Source of the DNA: Ignavibacteria bacterium UBA7675
Lineage (GTDB): Bacteria > Bacteroidota > Ignavibacteria > Kapaibacteriales > UB7675
Length of the DNA: 64,000 bases
Assembly (NCBI GenBank): GCA_002483085.1
Contig: DLHF01000078.1
Span: 54,507-118,506, forward strand
Reading direction: 5' to 3'
Positions 8,598 to 18,422 of this stretch are shown here, piece by piece. The number at the start of each line of letters is the position of its first letter. Within the stretch, counting starts at the first letter, position 1. The notes below the pieces were generated by a model that saw only the letters and a list, made by a program, of their open reading frames with translations, was not told the origin of the DNA and did not search any database. The position numbers and the translations under genes are program-made.

Positions 8598-11500
8598 TTA
8601 TTTACCATCGGAGATCTGGAATGAAATTGTACGCGGACTGCCAAGCCCGTTGTATAGAATATTCAAAGAAATATCAGCCGCATCGTTGGGGTTCATGCTC
8701 CAATAATCGGGGTTCTTGATGCCCAAAGCCTTAGCCACATCAGTAGGCGCATGATGCCTCATAAACGTCCAGAAGTTCTGGTTGAAGTTATATGTTGGCG
8801 GCCCGAGGCTATAGCGATAGAGCAACTCTTCGTACACCTGCTGCCGGTCTTTTTTCAGCGTCGTAAATACATCATACCGCAGCACGAGTTTGCTTACAAT
8901 GTTGGCCTTCAAATCAAAGCCCGCGTTCAGTCCATTATTATTACCACCTTGGTTCGGATTGTTAAGAGCGAGGATCGCAAGGTTGTTGCCCCCTCCGTCG
9001 CCGTTGTCCAAGTCTTTCCAGTACACAGCATTAATCTCGCTATTGGTCAGCTTGCTGGTGTTGCCATTGCCCTGATAGCTGATATCAACAGCGTACTTCG
9101 GGAATTTCTCATCGTCGATATACGTCCCGTTAGTAAGGCGCGAGCCCGGCGTATAGGCGCTTGCAGCAGGGTACTGGCGTTTCATGCGATACACCTTGTC
9201 CGTACCATTGTACTGCGTGGAAAGCAACGCACTAAAATACTGGTTGTCGAGTATCGGATGATAGTACGTGTCGTAAAGCTGCCGCCAGTAGGAGTCAATG
9301 GACGTACCCGAGGACAGATCGCGCGCCTCTACCATCAGCAATGGATTAGTATAGCGCTTTTCGGACCCCACCATGTACCACGATTGATTCAGGTCGTACC
9401 AGTCCAGCGGCTCGTCGCCTTCGTAAGTAGCATACACAGTATTTACATAGTCGCCCACACCGCGTTTTATCGACTTCCGATTGCCGATATAATCATTCAG
9501 CTTGTCCTTGAACCGGTTGTATTTACTTGTTTTGAATGCGAGCTGGTACACGAGAAATTCATCGTCGCCGAGCTTGATAGAATTGAGCCTTGTCTGGCGC
9601 ACATTGATATACTGACCGCCGCCTATGCTCCGCTTTTCAGTAGTGTATTCTACATTCGATCCGCTTTCTTTTTTACCGGCTTTTAGCACTTTTTTGCGGA
9701 GGAATTGGACGATATACACTGTTTCTTTTTTTAATTCCGGCATGGTAAATTTCACGCCTTTAAAGTCGCCGCTATTTACCCATTCTAAAGGTGTTTCGCC
9801 TACCACAACACTACCGGATTTTACTTCCTGGAAACGCGCTGTAAATTCGTATTTGTAGCGCGAATCCTCGGGCACCATCGCAGGGATGTTGGACGGGTAC
9901 TGCACAAAGCGCACAAAGCCTTTGCCCGACTCGCCCAAATGAAAATACCGCTGCATGCGGCCCGGGCGTGTTTCCACAATTTTATCAGCGCGGAATTTTT
10001 CGGGTGCATCACCTGTGGTAAATGATGAGAGGCGCACCTCCGTATGGTCTTCGTTGCAGTTTTTACATTTTTTGATGGGTATCCATTTTTTGTTCTCTAT
10101 GCGCTCGCCGCGTATTTCAATAAGAATATTGAAATTGTTTTTTTGCTCGAACATTTCGTCGGCTGTAAAAATAGCCGACATGTGCTCGTTGGCATACGAA
10201 AAACTTCCGGGTACCGCAGCTTTCGTCTTGGTGTTCACCACTTCAAACTTTTTCACGAAGAAGCGAAATGTGCTTACTTTCACATTGCCGTCTTGATCAA
10301 GACCTTCTACCGAAATTGCCTTGTTGCCGCCCACTGGCAGATTGAACGAGGCTTCTGGGAATGCAAATACATCAGCATCGCCACCGGAAGGTACAATATC
10401 GGCGATAATTTTCAGCCCACCGAACGGATCGCCTTGGTTGGGATTGCAATAGTCGCCGTATCGGAATTTAAATGAGCAATGCCCTTTCAGCAAGCCGTTG
10501 AGAGCGCTGTACTCGGCGGCAACTTCTCCTACCATCCACGTGGGATTCGGAAGCCCTGCTTTGAGTGCAGCATAGACGCCTATTTTAAATAGCTCCACCT
10601 CGGCGTTCAGAAACCACAGATTGATGTCGATACCCACTGCTGCGGTAAGCCCAGCATAAACCTGCCCATTGGCATACCAGCCGTTGAGACCCATTTTACC
10701 ATTGGCGTTTTCGCACTCCTGGTCGGTCTTCAGAATAGAAATATCATAGCCAAAAGCGATGGCAATTTGTGCGTAGAAGATTAAGAACTTCAGCTTGCCG
10801 GTGTCGATACTGAGCTGCTGTCCGAGCACGAAACCACTGCCATTTTCAGCCAAATCGCTGCGAGACGCCTGAGCATTAAACCAAGGAAGTTTCTGCTGAA
10901 AATTGATTGGCGATGTAGGCAAGGGCGGCATGGGCGGCAGACTATTTTTGCCGATCATAAAATACGAGTCGATGCCAATTTTGCCGAGTACCTTGAGCTT
11001 AAATCGCTGGTCGGGTTCGCCAAATTTTATAAACCACTTGCCTTTGCTAAAATGCAAAGCCGCAAAGCCACCACCAGTAAGCAGCTCGGTCTTGCCTGCT
11101 TTTAGATTGAATGCAATATCGATAAGACCATCGAACGACGCTTTTTGAGTAGAGTAGCGGAAGTCAACCGAAGCTGTCACAACGGCATCATTGCCCGGAC
11201 GCTTTTTCGGGTCGGGTATCTGCACAAAGTAGCCATTGCCAATGAGCGCTATTTCGTTGAGACCACCGCCCTCGAAAAATGATGCTTCGATGGTGATGTC
11301 GCCATTGAACGCATTGGGGCTCGGCATAGTGCCCATCACAATTGTGGCTTTAAATCCGAACTTAATGCTCGCATTCGGCATGTACACTACACCGGTGTTT
11401 GTCTCGCCTGCCTTCTCGGATTTTTTCGCTACATTCGGGTCGCCTGCAAGCGAGGCCGCCGAAGGCGTGACCTTCACTGGCTCCATGTGATAATAGGCAC

Positions 11501-14500
11501 CGCCGCCAAATCCGTAAATGCCAAAGCCCGGAAACACTGGAATACCTGCGTTCATCACGGCCATAGCATCGACATACCAATAGCGGTAGGAGTTGCCGCC
11601 GTTTTTGTAAGCCGTCGTGCCGAACTGTACTGTAGACGACAGCTTCAGCAGCGGTCGGAACGTCACCTTGATTGCCCCACGGAAACCATCGCCAAATACC
11701 TGGTCGCCTTTGTAGAGATTGATCGAGCCTTCCAGATCGCAGCTCGCTACGCTAGCTTTGATGCCAATGCTGTCGAGCGTGGCCTTGTCGGGCAGCCAAA
11801 GTTGTTTGCCGTTGATCTCTTGCTTTTTCGCCCAGACAGTAAACGCCGTCCCACCGCTGATTGCACTCTGGCCATTGCCATCGAGCCCAATAGAAAGATT
11901 GAGCTCTAAGCCCACTCTGGAACTGTCGTTGTTGTATTTAACTGGTATGCCCTTGCCCGGGTTGATGGAAATGGGGAACCCGGCAAACGTCTTCTGCGGG
12001 CTTGCAAATTTGAAGTATTGGGCGGTGATGTACGGCTTTTTATTCTGTATCGTAAAGTCTTTGAACTCTACGTCTGGGATATTGACTTTTACGCCTTTAA
12101 GATCGAGCTCTCCATACGAGTCGTCTATCGTGAGCTTTCCGCTCAGCACAGCTTTTACTGTCACTGTCGATTTGAAGCTCTCAATAGAAATGCTCGATCC
12201 CTGGTTGATCTGGAGTTTAGACGCCCACATATCGGCTACCAGATCATTCATTGTTTCTACTTCAAACGAAGTTTTTAAACCTTGATCCGAATTGCTGAAG
12301 ATACACGTATAGCCGAGATTTGTCTTGGCAATAGGCAGCGTAATTTTCCCTTCCATCCCGCTTCCAGTAAGCGAGTTGTTCACTAAAGCAACCGTGAGCT
12401 TGTCGATGGAGAACGCCCACCCGCCAAGCGTGCCTTTATCCAGCGCAAGCACTGGCTGCACCGATGCCATTCCTGTAACACCGAGCTTGTTGATAAGCGC
12501 GTTTTGCAGTGTAATTGCTATGGGCTGCCCGGCTTTTTTCAAGTAGTCGGGCAGTGTCACCTGAATCGTTTTAAAATAAAATCCACGCCAGTCCTTGCCC
12601 TTGCTCCCTTCGTAGTTCGCGGGGAATGCCATATTCTGCGGGTTGCGCGAATCGGAGAAATCAAGCGTGATCTGGTCGAAAGAGAACGACAGCCCCTTTA
12701 ATCCCTGCACTGTAAATTTATCCATCGACACCGTGCCGAGCATATCGCCCCAGACGCCAACATCCGAGAACGTAAAGCGAGCCTTTACCGGGCCATTGCC
12801 ATCGGCAGGCTGGAGCATACTGCTTTTAAACACAAATTCGCCGTCGATCTGCATCGAGACAAATCCTTCGCAACCCCATTTTACATAGGTGCCCTTGTCG
12901 CCATCCGCAGGCTTCAGCGTGATATCGGTATGCTGTCCCCACGGGAACGTCACGTCCTTGCCAAGCATGGTCAGCTTCTGGAGCCCGTCGATGGAAAAAC
13001 CGGTGGGATGAAAGCACACATTTTTTTGTGCAAAGGCAAGTATTTTATTGTTCGCTTCTGGAATGGGAAATTCTAGCACGGCGTTGAGGCGGGCACCATC
13101 GGGAGCAAATTCTACCGAGGCTACATTAAGTAATTGCATTCCCGCGCCGAATGGCTTTTTCCATCCAAACGGCAGTCCCTGCGCGTTCACATCTACAAAG
13201 TTCTCGATGTACTTCTGCTTAGACTTTACATAGTCGGCAACGGTTTTTACGTTTTCAGCGGCTGTATTTTGGAGGTTGTCGGTAAAATTTTTCAGCTTTT
13301 CATCGACGATAGCACCGGGATCATAAGCGCCGATTGCACGCCCTGCAAACACTTTGCCTGCGGCATTTACCTGTAGATTCTGGAATGTAGTTTTGAGCTT
13401 AGTTTTGAACAGCGGTACGTCGATCTCCCCCTGACCCGAAAGATTGCCCGCCGCTGGCGAACTGAGCTGGATGAGCTTCATTGTAAAATAGCCTATCGCA
13501 ACGCTCTCGCCTATTGTGTATGTTTTGTCGACAGCCGGGCCGGAAGCAAGCGGCTTAGGCGCGCAGTTCAGCTTATCGCATGGGTCGGCATATTGCTGGT
13601 TGTTCTGGTCGTTGTCCTGCTGATTGTCTTGATTGTTGTTATTGTTATTATCCTGCTGATTTTGCTGCCCATAAGTAAATGAACACGCCAAGCTCTTGCC
13701 ACTATTTTTAAAAGCGAGGTCCTTGCCCGGCGGCTTGTTCATCGCAGTCACCTGAAAAGCGTATTTTTTACCCTTCTCTAGTTTGGGAGCAGAAGCGCCG
13801 TACAGAAAGGACGTTGTCTGCACAGTAGTCTCAAAAAAAGGCGGATCGGTAGCTGAGGCAATCGCTTGGTTGGGATTGGTGTTCTGCGGATACATTTCCA
13901 CGATTTTCAGCTTGTACTGAATTTTCTGGGGTGGAGCGCCCGCCGGAGCTGTCCAGCTAAACAGGATGTTCTGCGGCATCTTATCGGCTACAGTGCTATT
14001 GCACGAAGGCTGGAGAATAAGCGGCGGCTCGTAGTGCGAGATGATAAAGAAAGCGCAACCCGAAGGCGCGGGCAGCGACAGAGCCGTGTTGGAGTTGTAG
14101 TCGTAAGCCTGAAGGCAGAACGAATAATTACCTTCTGGCAGTCCATTTCCCTGCACTACTTCTTGCTTGCTGATACCGCTAAACGTAAGAACATCGGGAT
14201 TGATATACTCTTTTAGCTGCGAGCCTTGGAGCATCAGCACTTGGTTGGGCGCGAGCATAATCGCCTGCGCAGGCTTGAAGTTCAGCGGTATAGCTACCTT
14301 TACGCCATTGTCGCCCGAGAAGGCACCTACAAGCCGCACACTGCGATTGACCGGCTTTGTATTTTGCAGAGTAACGACAATTTTATTGTCGAAGCCAACG
14401 TAATCCGACAGATACGGCGAATACGGAGGCTTCACCTGCGTGCTTACTACCACGTCGTTTTGTGCAAACGCTGCGGCACTCCACAGCGCACAAAACACGA

Positions 14501-14531
14501 GGCACAGAGCCGTCATCACAGCAAAATACAT
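8598..14531 (-). CDS. Giant secreted protein (about 1977 aa), TANFOR-like N-terminus
   Basis: The start at ATG 14531 opens the signal peptide MYFAVMTALCLVFCALWSAA (cleavage near AFA-QN). The frame is open upstream to 14906, but that part overlaps the previous gene and is low quality. Residues 25-150 carry a PPYSPYLSDYVGF motif resembling the TANFOR domain of Bacteroidota surface proteins (from memory, not searched). A FnIII-like domain follows at about 150-280, then an Asn/Gln-rich linker at about 287-314. About 900 residues of repeated amphipathic strands come next, including Gly/aromatic-rich barrel- or solenoid-like segments at about 950-1300. The rest is a mixed C-terminal region. No T9SS tail is seen. 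It is the middle gene of a barrel/giant/FnIII cassette. A structural or adhesive envelope role is inference only. Confidence 0.75.
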   Translation of the reverse strand: MYFAVMTALCLVFCALWSAAAFAQNDVVVSTQVKPPYSPYLSDYVGFDNKIVVTLQNTKPVNRSVRLVGAFSGDNGVKVAIPLNFKPAQAIMLAPNQVLMLQGSQLKEYINPDVLTFSGISKQEVVQGNGLPEGNYSFCLQAYDYNSNTALSLPAPSGCAFFIISHYEPPLILQPSCNSTVADKMPQNILFSWTAPAGAPPQKIQYKLKIVEMYPQNTNPNQAIASATDPPFFETTVQTTSFLYGASAPKLEKGKKYAFQVTAMNKPPGKDLAFKNSGKSLACSFTYGQQNQQDNNNNNNQDNQQDNDQNNQQYADPCDKLNCAPKPLASGPAVDKTYTIGESVAIGYFTMKLIQLSSPAAGNLSGQGEIDVPLFKTKLKTTFQNLQVNAAGKVFAGRAIGAYDPGAIVDEKLKNFTDNLQNTAAENVKTVADYVKSKQKYIENFVDVNAQGLPFGWKKPFGAGMQLLNVASVEFAPDGARLNAVLEFPIPEANNKILAFAQKNVCFHPTGFSIDGLQKLTMLGKDVTFPWGQHTDITLKPADGDKGTYVKWGCEGFVSMQIDGEFVFKSSMLQPADGNGPVKARFTFSDVGVWGDMLGTVSMDKFTVQGLKGLSFSFDQITLDFSDSRNPQNMAFPANYEGSKGKDWRGFYFKTIQVTLPDYLKKAGQPIAITLQNALINKLGVTGMASVQPVLALDKGTLGGWAFSIDKLTVALVNNSLTGSGMEGKITLPIAKTNLGYTCIFSNSDQGLKTSFEVETMNDLVADMWASKLQINQGSSISIESFKSTVTVKAVLSGKLTIDDSYGELDLKGVKVNIPDVEFKDFTIQNKKPYITAQYFKFASPQKTFAGFPISINPGKGIPVKYNNDSSRVGLELNLSIGLDGNGQSAISGGTAFTVWAKKQEINGKQLWLPDKATLDSIGIKASVASCDLEGSINLYKGDQVFGDGFRGAIKVTFRPLLKLSSTVQFGTTAYKNGGNSYRYWYVDAMAVMNAGIPVFPGFGIYGFGGGAYYHMEPVKVTPSAASLAGDPNVAKKSEKAGETNTGVVYMPNASIKFGFKATIVMGTMPSPNAFNGDITIEASFFEGGGLNEIALIGNGYFVQIPDPKKRPGNDAVVTASVDFRYSTQKASFDGLIDIAFNLKAGKTELLTGGGFAALHFSKGKWFIKFGEPDQRFKLKVLGKIGIDSYFMIGKNSLPPMPPLPTSPINFQQKLPWFNAQASRSDLAENGSGFVLGQQLSIDTGKLKFLIFYAQIAIAFGYDISILKTDQECENANGKMGLNGWYANGQVYAGLTAAVGIDINLWFLNAEVELFKIGVYAALKAGLPNPTWMVGEVAAEYSALNGLLKGHCSFKFRYGDYCNPNQGDPFGGLKIIADIVPSGGDADVFAFPEASFNLPVGGNKAISVEGLDQDGNVKVSTFRFFVKKFEVVNTKTKAAVPGSFSYANEHMSAIFTADEMFEQKNNFNILIEIRGERIENKKWIPIKKCKNCNEDHTEVRLSSFTTGDAPEKFRADKIVETRPGRMQRYFHLGESGKGFVRFVQYPSNIPAMVPEDSRYKYEFTARFQEVKSGSVVVGETPLEWVNSGDFKGVKFTMPELKKETVYIVQFLRKKVLKAGKKESGSNVEYTTEKRSIGGGQYINVRQTRLNSIKLGDDEFLVYQLAFKTSKYNRFKDKLNDYIGNRKSIKRGVGDYVNTVYATYEGDEPLDWYDLNQSWYMVGSEKRYTNPLLMVEARDLSSGTSIDSYWRQLYDTYYHPILDNQYFSALLSTQYNGTDKVYRMKRQYPAASAYTPGSRLTNGTYIDDEKFPKYAVDISYQGNGNTSKLTNSEINAVYWKDLDNGDGGGNNLAILALNNPNQGGNNNGLNAGFDLKANIVSKLVLRYDVFTTLKKDRQQVYEELLYRYSLGPPTYNFNQNFWTFMRHHAPTDVAKALGIKNPDYWSMNPNDAADISLNILYNGLGSPRTISFQISDGK

Positions 14532-14637
14532 TCCGCTGCCCGCAGGCTGCGTATTGCATTCGGAGTTCCAGAGGGAAGGCGCTCTCTTGCTGTGTGAGCG
14601 CTGGGTATGTGTAGAGGAACAGGAACGCCTGCCCCGG

Positions 14638-16317
14638 TTAGAAGGAAAAGACATAGCTCGCCACTGCTGTAAATTCTGAAAAAGTCGTATTTTCTGTTGT
14701 TTGAGCCGATGAACGCATGTGCGAAACATCAAGGCTGAACGTGTGCTGCTTGGTGACTGCATAGCTGCACCCGGCTGCACTGTTGATCGTCTGCCCCTTG
14801 CCGAACAGGGAAAGGGCCAGCGTAATATGCGCTGATAGTGTGTTGTCGAACATTCCTTGTACGGCACCAATAGAGACATTGCTGCCGGTAATAGTACCCA
14901 AACCATTGTCGGTGCGCGTGCCGCCTGCCGTCGCGGTCAGCGTGAGGTTCTGCGGCACAAACCCAAGGCTATACGCCCCGTAGATTGTCGTGTTGGTATA
15001 TTCGGAGTAGGAAGCTGTAAAGCGATTGCGGTCGGCGAGCACTTGGAGCATACTATTGAGAAACACGGCATGGCTTATAGCACTGTCGCCTACGGTATAG
15101 CGCGCCGAAAGGCTGAATGCAGGCGAACTCTGCTCCATACGAGTTGTATCATTGAGCGGTTTGTTACCTGCGGTCTGGGATGTGAGCACATCCGTGTACT
15201 GCGCGTCGATACCCCAGGTGCCCGAGGGCGACCACGATAGATTGAGTACGGGTATGATTCTTTGTGTGGTAGCGGCTTTTTTGTTCTGTAGGTTGTCGTG
15301 CTGGAGTGATAGATTTGCGTTTGCCCGAAGCACGCCGCCGAACATCACAACTGCAGGCGCGACGGTGATGCTCTGAATGTCGTTGCTCACATAGTAAGCC
15401 CCCATCGATTGATAATCGGGGTCCACTCGTGTAAACGAAGCGTTCAGGCTGAAATCAGAAAAGTTGAGCGCTATGCCGCCGCTCAAGGCCGTATAGAGCT
15501 GTGTAGATGTGCGCACAGGTAGCAGCGAACTCGCCGTCTGTGCCAAGTCGTCGTTGTTGTCTAACAGGTCGGCACGAATATCGCGCGTGTAGTCGCTGAT
15601 GGCACCGTCGAAGTGCAAGGTAATTCCGCTGGCTATTTCAGACCTGCCGGAAAGACCAACGACGAGGTTTTCGCTGGGCAGTATCCCGGCCTGTTCGGGC
15701 GCTTTGCTCAGCGATGTTGCGTCGTCTTTGGCGCGAACGACAATGAGGTCAACATAGCTATTGTCGGTACCATAGCCTATTTTCCCGCTAAAGCCTGTGC
15801 GCTCGTAGGCAGGCTGTGCGCCAGCTCGCAGTGTGTCTTCTTCCACTGCGCGCTGTAGTTGCCCATACATCATTCCAAATCGAAATTTTCCGGGGTTGAG
15901 CTCGATGCCTGCTCCAAGGAACTGATGTCCAGCCAGGGTAAATGGCGAGAACGTAAGGCTACGGTAGCCCAGATGTACCGTGGCCCATTCGTAGTGCGGG
16001 CTTACGCCAAACTGGTTAAAAGGCTGGCTGTAGCTGCGCTCCTGCTCGCTGTAAGTAAAAGAAAATGGCAGAGCGATATCGAACAAGTTAGCTGTAACAG
16101 AGCCCGACAGTACATAGGAGAACGGCTTGCGCCGCTGTGCAATCGCCGTAGCATCATAGAACACAGTGCGCGCACTGATAGCCCCGCCAAAGGTAATCAC
16201 AGGACTGCCGCCTGTGCTATCGCTGTCCTGCGCTGCAAGCGATAGCGGTATCAGCACAAGCAGTACAATGGCAACGCGCAGAAATGCCGAAAGGCTATGA
16301 GCTGTGGGTAAAGCCAC
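14638..16317 (-). CDS. Outer-membrane beta-barrel protein
   Basis: The product is rich in alternating 9-12 residue strands separated by short turns through its whole length and ends in Phe (SYVFSF), as expected for an outer-membrane barrel. The start is uncertain. GTG 16317 gives a good signal sequence (hydrophobic AFLRVAIVLLVLIPLSLAA, then QDS) and 559 residues, while the frame continues open to 16470 without signal-like sequence. It precedes the giant gene by about 100 nt on the same strand and is probably the first gene of the cassette. It could be the pore or anchor for the two secreted products. It is longer than PorP/SprF-type barrels of about 300 residues. Confidence 0.7.
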   Translation of the reverse strand: MALPTAHSLSAFLRVAIVLLVLIPLSLAAQDSDSTGGSPVITFGGAISARTVFYDATAIAQRRKPFSYVLSGSVTANLFDIALPFSFTYSEQERSYSQPFNQFGVSPHYEWATVHLGYRSLTFSPFTLAGHQFLGAGIELNPGKFRFGMMYGQLQRAVEEDTLRAGAQPAYERTGFSGKIGYGTDNSYVDLIVVRAKDDATSLSKAPEQAGILPSENLVVGLSGRSEIASGITLHFDGAISDYTRDIRADLLDNNDDLAQTASSLLPVRTSTQLYTALSGGIALNFSDFSLNASFTRVDPDYQSMGAYYVSNDIQSITVAPAVVMFGGVLRANANLSLQHDNLQNKKAATTQRIIPVLNLSWSPSGTWGIDAQYTDVLTSQTAGNKPLNDTTRMEQSSPAFSLSARYTVGDSAISHAVFLNSMLQVLADRNRFTASYSEYTNTTIYGAYSLGFVPQNLTLTATAGGTRTDNGLGTITGSNVSIGAVQGMFDNTLSAHITLALSLFGKGQTINSAAGCSYAVTKQHTFSLDVSHMRSSAQTTENTTFSEFTAVASYVFSF

Positions 16318-16569
16318 GAGAATGTTGTTCCCGATTGATACACAATCCCGGCGACAGTGCGCCGCGTTTTCGTCGGGTACAAAAAAAGCCGCTAATCGTG
16401 GCGAAAAAAAACAATAATTCGCCAAAAATAAAGTTCCTGATGGCGAATTTGGACTGATAACTGTGCACAATCTCTCTGCCGAATTGCAACGGATTAAAAG
16501 GAAAGATGGACTCGTGCCTGCTGCCCGACTGGTAGCATGGCGAGCACTTGCTATGGATGGAATAGTATT

Positions 16570-18099
16570 ATGAAAACACCTTCAGACGAACTTTTTCTGC
16601 TGATAAAATCTCTCTCCCCTTCGGAGAAACGCTACTTTAGGATGGAAATTGCGCGCGCGAAAGGAGCCGATACGGCCTACTATAAATTGTTTGATGTCAT
16701 TGATAAAGTAGAGGAATACGACGAAGAGGAATTGCTAAAAAAACACGCGGGCGAGAAGTTTACACGGCACTTCGCAATGGCGAAAAAATATCTCTTTGAA
16801 AGCCTGCTCCGCGCGCTAGATTCGTTCAGTAAAAGCAACAGTACCTACCACGACATTCAGGAAAAGATCGTCTTCGCCGGGCTGCTGCAGTCCAGAGGTA
16901 TGCACGCAGCAAGTAAAAAGCTGCTGAAAGCTGCAAAAAAAATGGCTGTCGAACGCGAAGTCTATATGCTCCTGCTTCAGATACTGCGCCAGGAGATCAC
17001 CAACCGATATCATACCTCATCAGTGGCGGAGAGCGAAGAGCTGGACACGCTGTACGAAGAGCTGACCCAAACAGTAGCAGTTGTCAAGCTCGAGAACGAA
17101 TATCTGCACCTTCAAGAGCTTTCCCTGTCCTCTTTTATGTCGTCGGCCTATCCACACAACAACAGTGACACTCTCGATACCTTTCTCCAGCACCCACTTC
17201 TCCGCGAAGAAAACAGGCCGCAGCAGTACAGTCTGCGCGTGCGCTACCACAGCACGATTAGCCGCATGAGCTTTCTAAAAGGTGAATACGAACAGGCTTT
17301 CATCCATGCAAAAGCAAGTGTAGAAGCAATGGAACAACTGCCCCATCAGATACGCGAAAACATCATGATATATCTGCCGCAGTTGCACAATCTTTTTAAC
17401 AGAGGTCTCAAAACCGGGCGCTACGACGAGCTCGAAGCTATCCTGGGTAAACTGCGAGCACTGCCAACAAATTCCCCGCAGGTGCAGCGCTTTATGTATG
17501 AGTCGTTCTATGGGCTGGAACTGAATTACCACGCGCTGATGCGCAACTACGACAAAGCCTATGCCCTGCTCCCGGCCATCGACCAAGCCGATGAAATCTG
17601 GCGTACAAGGGCCAGAGTAGAGCACCGATTGGCGCTGCTGTTCACCTCCATGAATGTGTGTGTGTACATGGGCGATTACCGCCGCGCCCTGGCATATGTC
17701 AATCACATCCTCGATGAGCAGCAAACAATGCCAAAGGTGTATAGCCTTACAAAACTCATCTCAATTATTATCCACAGCGAACTGCAAAATCTCGACATTC
17801 TCGACTCTACAATCCGCTCCACTCATCGCTACATGAAGAAGCAAGGACACTTGTTTCGCGTAGAAGAAATCATGCTCCGGTATCTGCACCGGCTCGGCGC
17901 TACTACCGACCGCGCAACGCTGCACACCCTGCTCGGGCAAACACACCACGAGCTACAAGAAGCTATCACCGATCCAGCAGAGGCACGCACATTGGAGTAT
18001 TTCGACTTTAGGCTGTGGATCGATGCAAAGCTCCACGATTCCTGCATCCACGACTATCTGGCAGCTCAACGCCGCGCTTCCACTGCCGAGGCAAAATAA
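16570..18099 (+). CDS. Conserved FCB-group protein, helical-repeat (TPR-like)
   Basis: ATG 16570 is preferred over 16537 because MKTPSDELFLLIKSLSPSEK is the N-terminus I recall from a widespread but uncharacterised Bacteroidota family. The 509 residues are almost all helical. Helix pairs of about 34-40 residues from residue 150 on resemble TPR or similar solenoids. No signal peptide is visible, so it is probably cytoplasmic. It is divergent from the barrel/giant/FnIII cassette with about 250 bases between the two starts. A scaffold or regulatory role is possible, but the sequence does not decide it. Confidence 0.75.
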   Translation: MKTPSDELFLLIKSLSPSEKRYFRMEIARAKGADTAYYKLFDVIDKVEEYDEEELLKKHAGEKFTRHFAMAKKYLFESLLRALDSFSKSNSTYHDIQEKIVFAGLLQSRGMHAASKKLLKAAKKMAVEREVYMLLLQILRQEITNRYHTSSVAESEELDTLYEELTQTVAVVKLENEYLHLQELSLSSFMSSAYPHNNSDTLDTFLQHPLLREENRPQQYSLRVRYHSTISRMSFLKGEYEQAFIHAKASVEAMEQLPHQIRENIMIYLPQLHNLFNRGLKTGRYDELEAILGKLRALPTNSPQVQRFMYESFYGLELNYHALMRNYDKAYALLPAIDQADEIWRTRARVEHRLALLFTSMNVCVYMGDYRRALAYVNHILDEQQTMPKVYSLTKLISIIIHSELQNLDILDSTIRSTHRYMKKQGHLFRVEEIMLRYLHRLGATTDRATLHTLLGQTHHELQEAITDPAEARTLEYFDFRLWIDAKLHDSCIHDYLAAQRRASTAEAK

Positions 18100-18220
18100 A
18101 CACCAGCCCCATAGCCGACCAGTAGCTCCTCTCTCTTCTTTCGCTTTCTCACACGATTTCCCAGCAGCACACACGTGGTGCATTCATATGTTATTCCCTG
18201 CAATAGCAAGTATGAATATG

Positions 18221-18293
18221 TGTGGCACGGGCGTCGTTGCATCGAGCCGCCCTGATGGGACGGCTCTACGTATGGTCGCTGTCACCGGTCGCA
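18221..18293 (+). repeat. Dispersed repeat, copy C (solo beta module)
   Basis: This 73-bp beta module runs from TGTGGCACGGGCGTC through a GAGCCGCCC/GGGACGGCTC hairpin to GTCACCGGTCGCA. It is identical, base for base, to the reverse complement of 62177-62249, 44 kb away. The flanking bases differ, so the match ends sharply. The 323-base gap 18100-18422 otherwise holds only the terminator below. Confidence 0.9.
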
Positions 18294-18346
18294 ACTCCGG
18301 CTCGTGTTTTTCGGCAGACAATCGCCTTTGTTTTCCCGATCCATCC

Positions 18347-18383
18347 TAAAATAAAACAAGCCGGGTACACGAATGTACCCGGC
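18347..18383 (-). terminator. Terminator of the 2057-residue T9SS gene
   Basis: GCCGGGTACA (18360-18369) and TGTACCCGGC (18374-18383) form a perfect 10-bp stem with a CGAA loop. Reading the minus strand, the stem is followed by TTGTTTTATTTT. Confidence 0.88.
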
Positions 18384-18422
18384 CTGGTATGACGCTTATT
18401 GCGGACGTATTTATCGGAGAAA

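Noticed and set aside
14532..14906. Extension of the giant secreted gene to 14906
   Set aside because: The added 125 residues overlap the barrel gene, are low-complexity in Ser and Arg, and would bury the clear signal peptide at 14531.
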